63,429 bases of DNA from Flavobacteriales bacterium (GCA_021739625.1 JAIPBJ010000010.1:1-63429), one strand, 5' to 3'. Shown: positions 42,354 to 53,855, counted from the stretch's first letter. Numbers and translations are program-made. The notes: generated by a model from the sequence alone, not told the origin.

Positions 42354-44219
42354 ATGGCCAAAGAACTTATGAATTTCAATCTTCCCAAAGAGGAGAGCTC
42401 CATCATCAAAGTGATAGGAGTGGGCGGGGGTGGCTCGAATGCCGTCAATCACATGTACAGGCAGGGCATCCGAGGGGTGGACTTCGTTGTGTGCAACACC
42501 GACCAACAGGCCTTGGACATGAGTCCGGTGCCAAGAAAGATCGCTTTGGGCAGCAGCCTCACCGAGGGCCGAGGGGCAGGTGCCCAGGCCGAAGTGGGCC
42601 GCAATGCCGCCATCGAAACACTCGATGAGATAAAGGAGGTGTTGGGGTCCAACACCAAGATGGTATTCATCACTGCCGGAATGGGCGGTGGCACTGGCAC
42701 AGGTGCAGCCCCGGTGATTGCCGAGGCCGCCCGGGAACTGGGCATCCTCACGGTGGGCATCGTCACTGTGCCTTTCGCTTTTGAGGGAAAGAAAAGGAAG
42801 ATTCAGGCCGATAAGGGACTTGAAGAACTGAAACGCAATGTGGACACCGTGCTGGTCATCTGCAACGACAAGCTGCGCGAGATGTATGGCAATCTGAAAC
42901 TGGGCGAGGCGTTCTCTCAGGCAGATGACATCCTCACCATCGCGGCCAAGGGCATTGCCGAGATCATCACTGTGGAGGGCTATGTGAACGTGGACTTTGA
43001 AGACGTACGCACGGTCATGACCAATTCGGGTGTGGCTATCATGGGTTCGGCAAGTGCTTCTGGCCCAAGCCGTGCCACAGAGGCTGTGACCCGCGCACTG
43101 GCATCCCCGTTGCTCAATGACAACAACATCTTCGGGGCCAGCAATATCCTGCTCTATATCAGTAGTGGCACTGACGAGGTGACCATGGATGAGGTGACCG
43201 AGATTACGGATTTCATTCAGGAAGAGGCAGGCATGACCGCAGACATCATCTGGGGGAATGGCTACGATGAGGCATTGGGCGATGCCATCTGCATCACGGT
43301 GATCGCCACAGGTTTCACCAATGAGAAGACCGAAGAGATACAAGGCCGCGAGAACCGTGTGGTGCATCAGCTTACAGAAGACCGCAAAGCGCCTGCCACA
43401 CCAGTAGCGACCAACAATGCGGGTTCCACGCTGACATCAAGACCAGATGCTCTCACCGCACGCCCCGTCCTCCTGAACACACCACATCAAGAGCCCAAGG
43501 CGCAGCCGTCAGACCTGTTCGCGCAGAAAACAGCAGACAGAGTGGTTTTCAATCTGAGTGAAGAGACTCCCGAGTCAACCATTGTGGCGGAGCCGGTGGC
43601 CGAAGTGGCGCAGGAAGTAGAGTGCAGCAAAGACGTAGAGGTTCTGTCAGAAGTGCTGTTCGATGGAGATGACGAGCTGGAAGAGGAACGTTTCGTAGCA
43701 CAGCAGTTATTGGAAGTGGAGCAGGTCATTGATGAGGACATAGTGATGGAGCAAGAGGAGGAAGCCACTTTTTTCAGTGATGAGAAGGCCACGGAGGTGG
43801 AACTGGAGCTCCCTGTTCAGCCTACTGCCGAGAAAGAGCATAAGGTGACATTCAATCTCTATGAGGTGGATGAGCAGCCTGTGTTGAATGAAGTGGCAGA
43901 GAGCAATGATGAGGGTCTGCAGATGTTCGTCAGAGCGTCAACACCCAACGAGCCATTCAAGAGTGATGAGCTGGACCGCATCTACCAGGAGAGAATGACG
44001 CGTTTGAAGGCCAACAGTGCCCGTTTCCGTGAGCCTCGGAATCTGGCAGAACTGGAACAGGAACCTGCCTACAAGCGCAGAAATGTGAATTTGGCAGATG
44101 TGCCGCATTCGTCAGAAAGCAGCGTGTCCAAACTTGCATTGGGCGAAAAGGAGGACGAGGAAGGCAACAGAAAAGGAGGTCTTAGCGGGAATTCGTTCCT
44201 GCATGAATCCGTGGACTGA
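42354..44219 (+). CDS. ftsZ: Cell division protein FtsZ with long C-terminal linker
   Basis: 621 residues, against 383 in E. coli. The GTPase core runs to about residue 325, with VGGGGSNAVNHM (23-34), the tubulin signature GGGTGTG (111-117), NTDQQAL and GNGYDEALGDAICITVIATGF. An acidic, Glu/Val-rich linker of roughly 240 residues follows. The end, YKRRNVNLADVPHSSES...NSFLHESVD, matches what I recall of the conserved C-terminal tail in Flavobacteriales. Forms the Z-ring. Separate from ftsA by 264 bases and followed by a terminator, so it may have its own promoter. Confidence 0.97.
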   Translation: MAKELMNFNLPKEESSIIKVIGVGGGGSNAVNHMYRQGIRGVDFVVCNTDQQALDMSPVPRKIALGSSLTEGRGAGAQAEVGRNAAIETLDEIKEVLGSNTKMVFITAGMGGGTGTGAAPVIAEAARELGILTVGIVTVPFAFEGKKRKIQADKGLEELKRNVDTVLVICNDKLREMYGNLKLGEAFSQADDILTIAAKGIAEIITVEGYVNVDFEDVRTVMTNSGVAIMGSASASGPSRATEAVTRALASPLLNDNNIFGASNILLYISSGTDEVTMDEVTEITDFIQEEAGMTADIIWGNGYDEALGDAICITVIATGFTNEKTEEIQGRENRVVHQLTEDRKAPATPVATNNAGSTLTSRPDALTARPVLLNTPHQEPKAQPSDLFAQKTADRVVFNLSEETPESTIVAEPVAEVAQEVECSKDVEVLSEVLFDGDDELEEERFVAQQLLEVEQVIDEDIVMEQEEEATFFSDEKATEVELELPVQPTAEKEHKVTFNLYEVDEQPVLNEVAESNDEGLQMFVRASTPNEPFKSDELDRIYQERMTRLKANSARFREPRNLAELEQEPAYKRRNVNLADVPHSSESSVSKLALGEKEDEEGNRKGGLSGNSFLHESVD

Positions 44220-44245
44220 GCATCTCATTCGGTTCAAGTTGTTTT

Positions 44246-44288
44246 AAAGGCCCTTTCATCTGCGGATGGAAGGGCCTACGACTTTTTG
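44246..44288 (+). terminator. Terminator after ftsZ, end of the dcw cluster
   Basis: AGGCCCTT (44248-44255) pairs with AAGGGCCT (44270-44277), with an inner ATC-TGCG-GAT stem. A short T-run (ACGACTTTTT) follows after five bases. The T-run is slightly displaced, so efficiency is uncertain. Confidence 0.75.
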
Positions 44289-44329
44289 GACAACATTGGA
44301 AGGCGCAATTTGTAGAATAGTTCATTGGT

Positions 44330-44337
44330 TATATTTG
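44330..44337 (+). promoter_or_regulatory. -7 promoter box (TATATTTG) for the globin gene
   Basis: TATATTTG fits TAnnTTTG and ends seven bases before the globin ATG at 44345, again predicting a leaderless or very short-leader transcript. Confidence 0.5.
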
Positions 44338-44344
44338 TCCTGTC

Positions 44345-44764
44345 ATGATGCCAATCCTCAGCGAGTCGGATATTGAATCGGTGCAGGAGAGTTTCGGTCG
44401 GCTGCTGCAATCTGCCGAACCCATTGGGCCAAGGTTCTACGCCAATCTGTTTGCGGCCTATCCGCAGTTGAAGGAACTGTTCAAGAGCGACCTGGACGAT
44501 CAGAGCGAGAAGTTTATCACCATGCTGGCATATATTGTCTCGTGCCTCGATAATCTGGACGAGCTGGATGCCGTGCTGGAACAGTTGGGCAAGCGCCACA
44601 TGGCCTATAGGACCGAGCCGAGTCATTATCCGGCCGTCAAGGAATCGTTGGAGAAGACCATCCGCGAACTCGATACCGACACGGATGACATTGATGGAGT
44701 GATATCCGCATGGTCCCATTTCTACGGTCTCATAGCGGCCAAGATGCTTGCGTTCGGGCAGTGA
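44345..44764 (+). CDS. Single-domain globin (flavohaemoglobin-type)
   Basis: 139 residues forming one classical globin fold. Key haem-pocket positions, aligned by eye with flavohaemoglobin: Tyr B10 at Y32 (RFYANLF), Phe CD1 at F46 (KELFKS), Gln E7 at Q53 and the proximal His F8 at H85 (GKRHMAY), followed by HYPAVKESLEKTI. The FAD reductase half is missing. Tyr B10/Gln E7 usually means tight O2 binding or NO chemistry. It is followed after ten bases by two SpoIIE phosphatases and could be cotranscribed with them. An ATG-ATG pair begins the frame; either may be used. Confidence 0.88.
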   Translation: MMPILSESDIESVQESFGRLLQSAEPIGPRFYANLFAAYPQLKELFKSDLDDQSEKFITMLAYIVSCLDNLDELDAVLEQLGKRHMAYRTEPSHYPAVKESLEKTIRELDTDTDDIDGVISAWSHFYGLIAAKMLAFGQ

Positions 44765-44774
44765 TGTTCTGCGC

Positions 44775-46223
44775 ATGTTGAAGCGACTCATCAATTTGGG
44801 TGTCGGCACCGACATTGGTCAGGGTCTCGTGCGTAAGATCAGGATAGTCAATGTGGCTGCGCTGCTCACAGTTGGTCTATTCGGGTTTTTCACCGTAGTG
44901 CTGGTAGTCAAGGCACTTTGGTTCCACGCTTCCATTTACTTCCTGTTCACGCTGGCGTTCTGCATGCCACTGGTCATCAACCATAGGCACCGGTTCCAAT
45001 TTGCCCGGACCGTGTTGCTTGCTCTTGTCGCTTTTGCCCTGGTGGCGGTGGAGTTGATCATCCGCAGCAACAGCCGAGGCATTTTCATTGTATGCCTGCT
45101 ACTGCTGGGGGTGTTTCTGGCAGAATCACGGAAGGAGACCGTTATGGTGTACGGTTTCAGCGCATTGCTCTATCTGCTCATCAGATTCATTCCTTTTTTG
45201 GTTGATGTGTCTTCGGTCCGGTACGAATCGCAGTTCGCGTTCTGCTTCAATCTGATCATTGGTGCCATTGGGCTTTACCTGCTGGTGAACACTTTCATAA
45301 CAGATGGATGGAAGTATCAGCAGGAATTGGCCAATGCGAATACAGAGCTTGAGATCCAGTGGTCAAAGACCAACGTGCAACGTGACACAGCAGCAATACA
45401 GGCAGAAATGTTGGCCCGTAAGAACGTGGAGATGAAGGCACTGAACAACGATCTGCTGGATGGTATCCGCTATGCAAGACGCATTCAGAATTCCATGTTG
45501 GTCACCAAGGAACAGCTTCAGGAGTATCTTCCGGAAACACTTGTGTTCTACAAGCCTAAGGATGTTCTGTCGGGCGATTTCTATTGGTTCACCGAGAAGG
45601 ACGAATACCTGTTCCTTGCTGTGGCCGACTGCACCGGCCATGGTGTTCCCGGTGCCTTGATGACGGTGATGGGCAACAACCTCCTTCATCAGATAGTGTC
45701 ACGTGATGGCATGCTTCAGCCCTCGGCCATACTTGCCGATCTGGACAGACGTGTTGTTGAGCTGTTGGCGCAGCGCACCGCCACGGCCGATGTGGTCAAT
45801 GACGGAATGGACATGGGGCTGCTGCGCATTCACCGATTGTCAGGGAAACTGCTGTTCGCGTCAGCCAAACGGCCGCTGTACGCATTTCATGGAACAAGCG
45901 GAGAACTGACCGAATATCCCGCCTCCAAGCTGTCCATAGGGGGTCATCGCACCGAAGGAAAGTCATTTGTTGATATTGAGATCGAGTGCTTGCCAGACGA
46001 TATGTTCTACATGACATCCGATGGCTTCACAGATCAATTCGGACCCAAGGGCAAGTTCCTTCCCAAGCGTTTCAGGCAATTGCTATGTGATGTCCATCGC
46101 CAGCCCATGCCTGAGCAGCATCGGATTCTGAACGAGGCACTGCTGAGGTGGAGGTTGCGAGAACCTCAGACAGATGATGTGCTCGTGTTCGGTTTCAGGT
46201 CATCTATTTCACAGCAGTGCTGA
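44775..46223 (+). CDS. Membrane-anchored SpoIIE-type PP2C phosphatase, copy 1
   Basis: 482 residues. Six or so membrane helices occupy the first 200 residues (AALLTVGLFGFFTVVLVV, IYFLFTLAFCMPLVI, TVLLALVAFALVAVEL and others). A coiled coil (about 190-240) leads to the SpoIIE domain, whose metal-binding residues are visible in SGDFYWF, VADCTGHGVPGALMT, DGMDMGLL and MTSDGFTDQFG. It would dephosphorylate a serine/threonine protein such as an anti-sigma antagonist. There is no sensor domain apart from the membrane part. A paralogue follows immediately. Confidence 0.88.
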   Translation: MLKRLINLGVGTDIGQGLVRKIRIVNVAALLTVGLFGFFTVVLVVKALWFHASIYFLFTLAFCMPLVINHRHRFQFARTVLLALVAFALVAVELIIRSNSRGIFIVCLLLLGVFLAESRKETVMVYGFSALLYLLIRFIPFLVDVSSVRYESQFAFCFNLIIGAIGLYLLVNTFITDGWKYQQELANANTELEIQWSKTNVQRDTAAIQAEMLARKNVEMKALNNDLLDGIRYARRIQNSMLVTKEQLQEYLPETLVFYKPKDVLSGDFYWFTEKDEYLFLAVADCTGHGVPGALMTVMGNNLLHQIVSRDGMLQPSAILADLDRRVVELLAQRTATADVVNDGMDMGLLRIHRLSGKLLFASAKRPLYAFHGTSGELTEYPASKLSIGGHRTEGKSFVDIEIECLPDDMFYMTSDGFTDQFGPKGKFLPKRFRQLLCDVHRQPMPEQHRILNEALLRWRLREPQTDDVLVFGFRSSISQQC

Positions 46224-47647
46224 AGCCGTTCGTCAATAGCGGTGTCCTGCCGGACACACCTGAAACTCAGGGAAGAAAGATGCGGATCGTGAATCTTGCA
46301 TCACTGCTCACCGGTGGTCTCCTGTCGTTTTTTGTGGTTGTGATGTTGGTCCGGGGCCTTTGGGTCAACTTGTTCATCTACTCATTCTTTGCAGTTGTGT
46401 CGTTCATTCCCATTCGACTCAACAGAAGGCAACGGCCCATTGCCGCTCGATTCTTGGCCATGGGCATCATAGCTGTGGTCCTTGTCTGTCTTGAGTTTCT
46501 CATGCAAGGTGAAAGCCGGGATGTGTTCCTTGTCTGTCTTATGCTCCTTGGACTCTTTTTGGCCGATTCGCGCAAGGAGTCGGTAGCAGTGTTCATTGTG
46601 GCCATTATGATCTTCTTGGTCAAATGGTCTATACCCTCATTCATCAATGTCGATGCTATTCCACACGAATCACTTGTAGGCCATTGGGTGAATCTCACGG
46701 TCGGCTCGATCGCCCTTGTGATGATCGTAGATATGTTCAAGACTGACGGGCACAGATTCGAAGAATTGCTTTCGAACTCCAACGCGCAGTTGGAATTGAA
46801 ACGGGCCGAAGCCGATGCTCAGCTCTCCATCATGCAGCGGAGGTCCCAGAAGCTGTCTGCAAAAAATGCGGAGGCCATCGCTGTGAACAGGGACATACAG
46901 GACAGTATTCGCTACGCAAGGCGCATACAGACCTCCATGCTTCTGACCAAGGAGCAGTTGCGCCATCGCCTGCCAGATTCCCTGTTGTTCTATAGGCCAA
47001 AGGATGTGCTGTCGGGCGATTTCTACTGGTTTGCAGAAGTTGACGGCTTTCTGTTCCTTGCAATTGCAGATTGCACTGGCCATGGAGTGCCGGGGGCCAT
47101 GATGACTGTGATGGGCAACAACCTGCTGCATCAGATCATAGGTCGGGACAACATACTCGGCCCTGCTGCCATCCTCATGGAACTCGATAGGCACATCGTT
47201 GGACTGCTCGGTCAGCGCAACGCACCGGGCGATGTGGTGAACGATGGTATGGACATGGCACTGATCCGCATAGACCGAGGCGTTAATGTCATCACTTTCG
47301 CTTCCGCAAAGCGGCCACTGTTCGCATTTCATGGCACAGGTGGCGACCTCACCGAATATCCTGCCTCCAGACAGTCAATTGGCGGGCAGTTCTCTGTGGC
47401 AAAGTCTTTTCCGGAAATGGTCATCCCATTTGCTTCGGGCGATACGCTTTATCTCACATCGGACGGCTATGCAGACCAGTTCGGGCCAAAGGGCAAGTTC
47501 CTCTCAAAACGGTTCCGAAGGCTATTGCAGGACATGCACCGCAAGTCCATGTCCGAACAGCACCGCCTCCTCAATGAGACCCTGCTTCGGTGGAAAGTGA
47601 CCGAGCCACAGACGGACGACATTCTGGTGTTCGGTCTCAAGCTCTGA
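46217..47647 (+). CDS. Membrane-anchored SpoIIE-type PP2C phosphatase, copy 2
   Basis: 476 residues starting at GTG that overlaps the end of copy 1 by seven bases. Same layout: helices such as ASLLTGGLLSFFVVVML and FLAMGIIAVVLVCLEFL, coiled coil, then the phosphatase domain with SGDFYWF, IADCTGHGVPGAMMT, DGMDMALIRI and LTSDGYADQFG. The phosphatase domains of the two copies are clearly closer to each other than the membrane parts, so the sensor regions have diverged while the catalytic output has been kept. No partner kinase or STAS protein is in the window. Confidence 0.88.
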   Translation: MLKPFVNSGVLPDTPETQGRKMRIVNLASLLTGGLLSFFVVVMLVRGLWVNLFIYSFFAVVSFIPIRLNRRQRPIAARFLAMGIIAVVLVCLEFLMQGESRDVFLVCLMLLGLFLADSRKESVAVFIVAIMIFLVKWSIPSFINVDAIPHESLVGHWVNLTVGSIALVMIVDMFKTDGHRFEELLSNSNAQLELKRAEADAQLSIMQRRSQKLSAKNAEAIAVNRDIQDSIRYARRIQTSMLLTKEQLRHRLPDSLLFYRPKDVLSGDFYWFAEVDGFLFLAIADCTGHGVPGAMMTVMGNNLLHQIIGRDNILGPAAILMELDRHIVGLLGQRNAPGDVVNDGMDMALIRIDRGVNVITFASAKRPLFAFHGTGGDLTEYPASRQSIGGQFSVAKSFPEMVIPFASGDTLYLTSDGYADQFGPKGKFLSKRFRRLLQDMHRKSMSEQHRLLNETLLRWKVTEPQTDDILVFGLKL

Positions 47648-47701
47648 GCGTGCTAACGGATTGCTCGGCAGATTGCACCTTTGCATGCAATAACCACTGC
47701 C

Positions 47702-48790
47702 ATGGCTGTCCGCAATTGGTTCTATGTCCCGCTTGTCGTACTGCTGCTGTGGCTGGCGTGGTATTTCAAGGTGATCATAGGTTATGTGCTCATTGCCGGA
47801 GTGCTGTCGCTCATCGGTCAGCCGCTCATCGGTTTCCTGAACAGGGTGGAACTGCGCGGTCACCGCCTTCCTCCCTCAGTGGCGGCCATGGTCACGATAT
47901 GTTCGATCTTGGGTATGATAGTGGGTGTTGCCGCCATGTTCATCCCGCTTCTGGCACATGAGGCCAGACGGTTGTCGGGACTGAGTCCTGAGGATGTGAT
48001 CCGAGGCATTCAGGTCCCCGTGCAAAGCGTGCAGCAGTTCGTTGACCGGTTCAGCATCGGCACCGACACGGTCAATGTGGAGCAGATCCTGAAATCTCAG
48101 CTCACAGATCTCTTTGATGTCGATGCTGTTGCTGGCAGCCTAAGCTATGCGGTAGGAGTGACGGGCGATGTCTTCATCGGATTCTTTGCCGTCTGCTTCA
48201 TCACCTTCTTCTTTCTGAAAGACCGACAACTGCTCCGTTCCATCATCATGATATTGGTTCCCTCTGGGCACGAGGAGCGCGCAGGCAAGGTGCTGCACAA
48301 GAGCAAAGAGCTGCTGACCCGTTACTTTATTGGAATCTTGATCGAAATGGCGATAGTGATGACGGTGATCGCCATCGGACTCAGTATTCTTGGCGTGCGA
48401 AATGCCATGCTCATCGGGTTCGTGGGCGGCCTGTTCAACATCATCCCTTATGTAGGGCCGATGATCGGGGCGGCATTGGGCATTGCCATCGGTGTGGCCA
48501 CCAACAGCGAAGGACTGATGATGTCAGGGCTTATGGCCCTGATGGGCAAAATGGCGCTAGTGTATGCCGTGGCCCAACTTCTCGACAACATCCTTCTCCA
48601 ACCGATGATCTACTCACAGAGCGTGAAGGCACATCCCTTGGAGATCTTCATCATCATCATCATGGCAGGCAACGTAGCGGGCATTCTCGGTATGATCGTG
48701 GCAGTTCCCACCTATAGCATCTTCCGCGTGTTCGCTGGCGAATTCCTCTTGCAGTTCAAAGTCTTCAGGAGTCTTAGCGACAGCAGATAG
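47702..48790 (+). CDS. AI-2E (PerM/TqsA) family transporter
   Basis: 362 residues, about seven to eight membrane helices. VLIAGVLSLIGQPLIGFLNR near the start, a periplasmic loop (about 85-160), SIIMILVPSGHEERAGKVLHKS, GLFNIIPYVGPMIGAALGIA and the AQLLDNILLQPMIYSQSVKAHPLEIF block are typical of this superfamily, whose members export autoinducer-2 or other solutes. The substrate is unknown. The frame is open to a TTG 21 bases earlier; the ATG is better. A near-consensus box CACCTTTG lies at 47676-47683. Confidence 0.9.
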   Translation: MAVRNWFYVPLVVLLLWLAWYFKVIIGYVLIAGVLSLIGQPLIGFLNRVELRGHRLPPSVAAMVTICSILGMIVGVAAMFIPLLAHEARRLSGLSPEDVIRGIQVPVQSVQQFVDRFSIGTDTVNVEQILKSQLTDLFDVDAVAGSLSYAVGVTGDVFIGFFAVCFITFFFLKDRQLLRSIIMILVPSGHEERAGKVLHKSKELLTRYFIGILIEMAIVMTVIAIGLSILGVRNAMLIGFVGGLFNIIPYVGPMIGAALGIAIGVATNSEGLMMSGLMALMGKMALVYAVAQLLDNILLQPMIYSQSVKAHPLEIFIIIIMAGNVAGILGMIVAVPTYSIFRVFAGEFLLQFKVFRSLSDSR

Positions 48791-48933
48791 TCCCATGGTA
48801 GAATTGATGTTGCAGCATTCGGTTTCGGGTCATCTGTTGCGGCAAACAGTTTGTGGACACTTCGGGGCGTACAGTTCCCTATGGGCCGAATGCACCGTCC
48901 CGACACGCCATCCGTGTTGATTTTTGTTGATAA

Positions 48934-50982
<2,049 letters not shown>

Positions 50983-51005
50983 GTCAGTTTGGAATTGAGC
51001 ACTTG

Positions 51006-51042
51006 AAAAGGGGCCGTCTCATCACCGAGGCGGCCCCTTTTT
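51006..51042 (+). terminator. Strong intrinsic terminator after gyrB
   Basis: AAAAGGGGCCG pairs with CGGCCCCTTTTT around a 14-base loop that can pair further (TCTC with GAGG). The stem runs straight into the T-run and may work in both directions because of the A-run on the other side. Confidence 0.9.
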
Positions 51043-51404
51043 CATTGCGCGCTGACCATTCGCTATATGGAAAGGCATCTGTTGATGCCCCCACAATCCC
51101 ATTCGCCTCCACCACCATAGAGCACATTTGTGAGCTTGATCGAAAGCAGATCTGGGACTCTGAAGATCTGAAAACCTGCACACGTCCGTGAGCTTCGACA
51201 CAGCCTGCCATTCGCAGGGCGGCTCCTTTGCAATGGATGCCCCCTCGTTGCTATGGTCAGCAATTGTGTGCGTTGATCTTTCGCATCCATGTTCTGAGGC
51301 CCACATCAGACCCTGCGAACCCGCTATTCTGTCCCTTGTTGTTCACCTGCTTTTCTCCTTCAACATGACCCCTTCCGCTTTCATAGAATGCAGTGATAGT
51401 GCTG
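51043..51404. other. Gene-free stretch between the gyrB terminator and the 21-bp array
   Basis: No coding region that I can support: open frames are under 105 codons, lack family features and overlap on both strands. Nothing structural beyond two similar words, TGTGAGCTTGA at 51129 and CGTGAGCTTCGA at 51188, was seen. Confidence 0.5.
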
Positions 51405-51593
51405 ACGGAAGCCCCAAAAGCTGTAACGGAAGGGTGCAAAGTTCCAACGGAAATGGCCATGGGATCAACGGACTTCGTAAAAGCTCTATGGAATGAAGGG
51501 AAAGTGTGAACGGATACAGTGAAAGGACAAACGGAAGATCTGCCAGTGCCTACGGAAACATATAATGCTCTGACGGAAACGCACACGTTGCGC
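51405..51593. repeat. 21-bp phased array of ACGGA words (nine units)
   Basis: ACGGA occurs at 51405, 51426, 51447, 51468, 51510, 51531, 51552 and 51573, always a multiple of 21 bases apart; at the missing register point (51489) a displaced ATGGA starts one base early. Six of the eight continue as ACGGAA. The 15-16 bases between words are different in every unit. Twenty-one bases are two turns of B-DNA, so all words face the same side of the helix. On the minus strand an open frame reads Ser-Val every seven residues; on the plus strand the frame breaks at unit five. Confidence 0.85.
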
Positions 51594-52013
51594 TATGCTG
51601 GGGCGTTGTCCATCTCTCCTGTCTTTTCCTGTGGATGACTTTCAGAATTAGAAATCCGTACAGGAAAGGCCCACAGACCGGAAGGGTCCAGCACCTGGGC
51701 CAGCGTCTATTCGAGGAGACCGGTAATGGACTTTCCCAGTTTGAACGAATGCTATTGTTGATGTGCAAGGCATATTGCCCGCCACCAAACTGATGGGGCA
51801 TAGGGGCAGGGGTCTCTTCGGTCTGTAATCCTGCACCCATACGATTATAGTGCGAATCACATTCATTCTGAAAGCACTGACCATTCTGACCCCAACGTTC
51901 AGGTCAATCAAACTGCCGGCCCGACTTCAGGGCAAGGAGCAGCAATACCCCAGATGAGCGTTGCAGCGCTATCTGATGGACAGGAGTACTCAGCACTCAT
52001 GGGCAGACGGCCA
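51594..52013. other. Gene-free stretch after the 21-bp array
   Basis: No supported gene. One DnaA-box-like word, TGTGGATGA at 51630-51638 (one mismatch to TGTGGATAA), stands alone, so it is not evidence for an origin. Codon-like structure is absent. Confidence 0.45.
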
Positions 52014-52053
52014 ACAAAAAAGCGGTCATGGACAGTGGTGTCCATGCCCGCTT
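52014..52053 (-). terminator. Terminator of the collagen-like gene
   Basis: AAGCGG-T-CATGGACA, loop GTGG, TGTCCATG-C-CCGCTT (52020-52053) is a 14-bp stem with one mismatch. On the minus strand it is followed by TTTTTTG, so it terminates the gene at 52076-53692. Confidence 0.85.
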
Positions 52054-52075
52054 ATGGGCCGATGATCGATCAGAC

Positions 52076-53692
52076 TCAGTCCTTCTGCTGAAGCTGTGCT
52101 TCCAATGCTTTGATCCGTATCTCCTGTTCTTTTATTGCCTCAACAAGAACTGGGATCAGCGATACATAATCGACCACGTTGTATGTGCTGTTGTCATTAG
52201 GAATGCCGCTGGCGGATACACCTGCCTCTGAATCACGAACCCGTCTGACTTTCTCTGCAACAGCTTCTGGGAACACCTGTTTGACTTCTTGAGCAATGAA
52301 TCCGAGATATGTTCTGGTGTTGGATCCAGACGCATATTGGTAGGTATAGCCATTGAGCTGGATCAATTTTGTCAACGCGTTCGACAACGGGACAATGTTC
52401 TTCTTGGCACGTTGATCAGACAGGTTGTAAAGGCCATCCTCGTAACCCAGGCCCCCTGTGAAATAACCACCATAGCCCAACCATGTTCCAGTGGTCGGAA
52501 CTTGACCAAGCACACCAATGGCATCAGAACTGTTGCTGATTCCCCAAGATGCCAGACCCTGTCCAGTAGTGGCAAGGTGAACACCGTAGACACCAATTCC
52601 AGTAGCATTGGAAGTGGCACCGCCTAATGCATTGAAAGTTCCTGAAACGGATCCGAGAAGTGCCGAACCCGTGGCATTTGTATTCTCATAAGCTGCCAAA
52701 TAATCACCCGCGAAGTTTGAATTCACATGTAATCTGTAGGCAGGCGTGTTGGTGAAAATCCCCACGTTTGTCCCATCATCAAAAACTTGACTGCAAACGG
52801 CAGTAGAACCGCTTGATTTCAGTAGTAGGTTGACCGTGCCGCAACCGACTGGGCCTGTAGCACCAGTCGCGCCTGCTGCACCTGTGGGGCCTGCCGCTCC
52901 AGACGCACCGGATGGACCGGTCGCCCCAGCAGCACCTGTTGGGCCACTAGGTCCTGCGGTTCCAGCAGCACCTGTCGGGCCAGTCGGGCCAGTCGGGCCA
53001 GGCACAGTACTATCGGCACCGGAAGGTCCGGTCGGGCCAGTGGGGCCTGTCACTCCATCGGCACCCGATGGGCCTGTCGGGCCAGGAACGGTGCTGTCCG
53101 CTCCACTTGGGCCCGTGGGGCCAGCCGCACCAGGAGCACCAGGAGCACCATCAGCACCGCTCGGGCCTGTAGGGCCTACGGGGCCACCGCTCGGGCCTGT
53201 GGGGCCGGTTGGCCCGTCAGCACCGGCAAGTCCGTTCGCACCATTTGGGCCAGTAGGGCCGGGTGTTCCGGGGGCACCATCGGCTCCTGAGGGCCCAGGG
53301 GATCCGGCAGGGCCAGTAGGGCCGGGTGTTCCCGGAGCACCATTGTTGCCAGCAGGGCCTGTCGGGCCTGTCGGGCCAAAGCCACCTTGCCCCGGAGTAG
53401 GGAAACATACCCATTGACCACCGTCCCAATAGCAGAACTCGTTAAGGTCGGTGTCATACACCAAAAGACCTTGGGCAGTTGTAAGTGGGGCCATCAGAAT
53501 ACGCTGAAGCGTGTTCAACCGAGGAGCGAGAAACCCCTTGCTGTCGGATGAAACATCCAGAATGGCGTTGGCGTGGGGGGTTGAAGTGCCTATGCCCACA
53601 TTGTCTGTCTGAGCCTGCGCCCCAAGGCAAAGGAGGAGGAACAGCGCTGTGAACTGTGGGCGGAAAAAGGCAAAATTGGTAGAAAGTCTCAT
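52076..53692 (-). CDS. Secreted collagen-like protein with S74 intramolecular-chaperone domain
   Basis: 538 residues. Signal peptide (about 1-28, ending GAQAQ); an N-terminal head that begins [20 protein letters not shown], common to Bacteroidota tail-fibre-like proteins; a Gly-X-Y collagen segment (about 101-283) rich in GPTG, GPSG and GATG triplets; a region of short beta repeats; and a C-terminal Peptidase_S74 chaperone domain with SDQRAKKNI and [17 protein letters not shown], ending in a coiled coil ([22 protein letters not shown]). S74 domains trimerise phage tailspikes and cleave themselves off; the Ser and Lys of SDQRAKK are kept. It probably forms a surface trimeric fibre. Confidence 0.88.
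   Translation of the reverse strand: MRLSTNFAFFRPQFTALFLLLCLGAQAQTDNVGIGTSTPHANAILDVSSDSKGFLAPRLNTLQRILMAPLTTAQGLLVYDTDLNEFCYWDGGQWVCFPTPGQGGFGPTGPTGPAGNNGAPGTPGPTGPAGSPGPSGADGAPGTPGPTGPNGANGLAGADGPTGPTGPSGGPVGPTGPSGADGAPGAPGAAGPTGPSGADSTVPGPTGPSGADGVTGPTGPTGPSGADSTVPGPTGPTGPTGAAGTAGPSGPTGAAGATGPSGASGAAGPTGAAGATGATGPVGCGTVNLLLKSSGSTAVCSQVFDDGTNVGIFTNTPAYRLHVNSNFAGDYLAAYENTNATGSALLGSVSGTFNALGGATSNATGIGVYGVHLATTGQGLASWGISNSSDAIGVLGQVPTTGTWLGYGGYFTGGLGYEDGLYNLSDQRAKKNIVPLSNALTKLIQLNGYTYQYASGSNTRTYLGFIAQEVKQVFPEAVAEKVRRVRDSEAGVSASGIPNDNSTYNVVDYVSLIPVLVEAIKEQEIRIKALEAQLQQKD
52844..53392 (-). repeat. Gly-X-Y collagen-coding repeat (9-bp period)
   Basis: About 60 consecutive Gly-X-Y triplets with recurrent units [20 protein letters not shown]. 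The DNA has a strong nine-base period (GGCCCNACN-type codons) and is GC-rich compared with both flanks, so it is prone to slippage and to assembly collapse. Confidence 0.85.
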
Positions 53693-53855
53693 GTGGTGGA
53701 AGGGTTAGACTAAGCGGACGAAATTAGACATTTGTTGAAATAATCAAACTTTGATGCAAAAATGTGCCCGGATGATCTGGACGAGTACTATTTACTGGAC
53801 ATGGGTGCCCTGAATAGGATGGAATTCCTTTCATTCGCTCTGTGAGTGTGACCAC

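Noticed and set aside
47641-47701. TTG start and upstream extension of the AI-2E transporter
   Set aside because: It adds seven non-conserved residues and overlaps a near-consensus promoter box; the ATG at 47702 is better.
51257-51586. Minus-strand 109-codon frame with Ser-Val heptads across the 21-bp array
   Set aside because: The DNA period alone explains the pattern; outside the conserved word the residues are unrelated and the C-terminal part shows no structure. Kept only as an alternative in the finding.
51630-51638. DnaA box and replication origin near gyrB
   Set aside because: Only one imperfect DnaA-box-like word was found, with no AT-rich unwinding region, and no dnaA gene is present.
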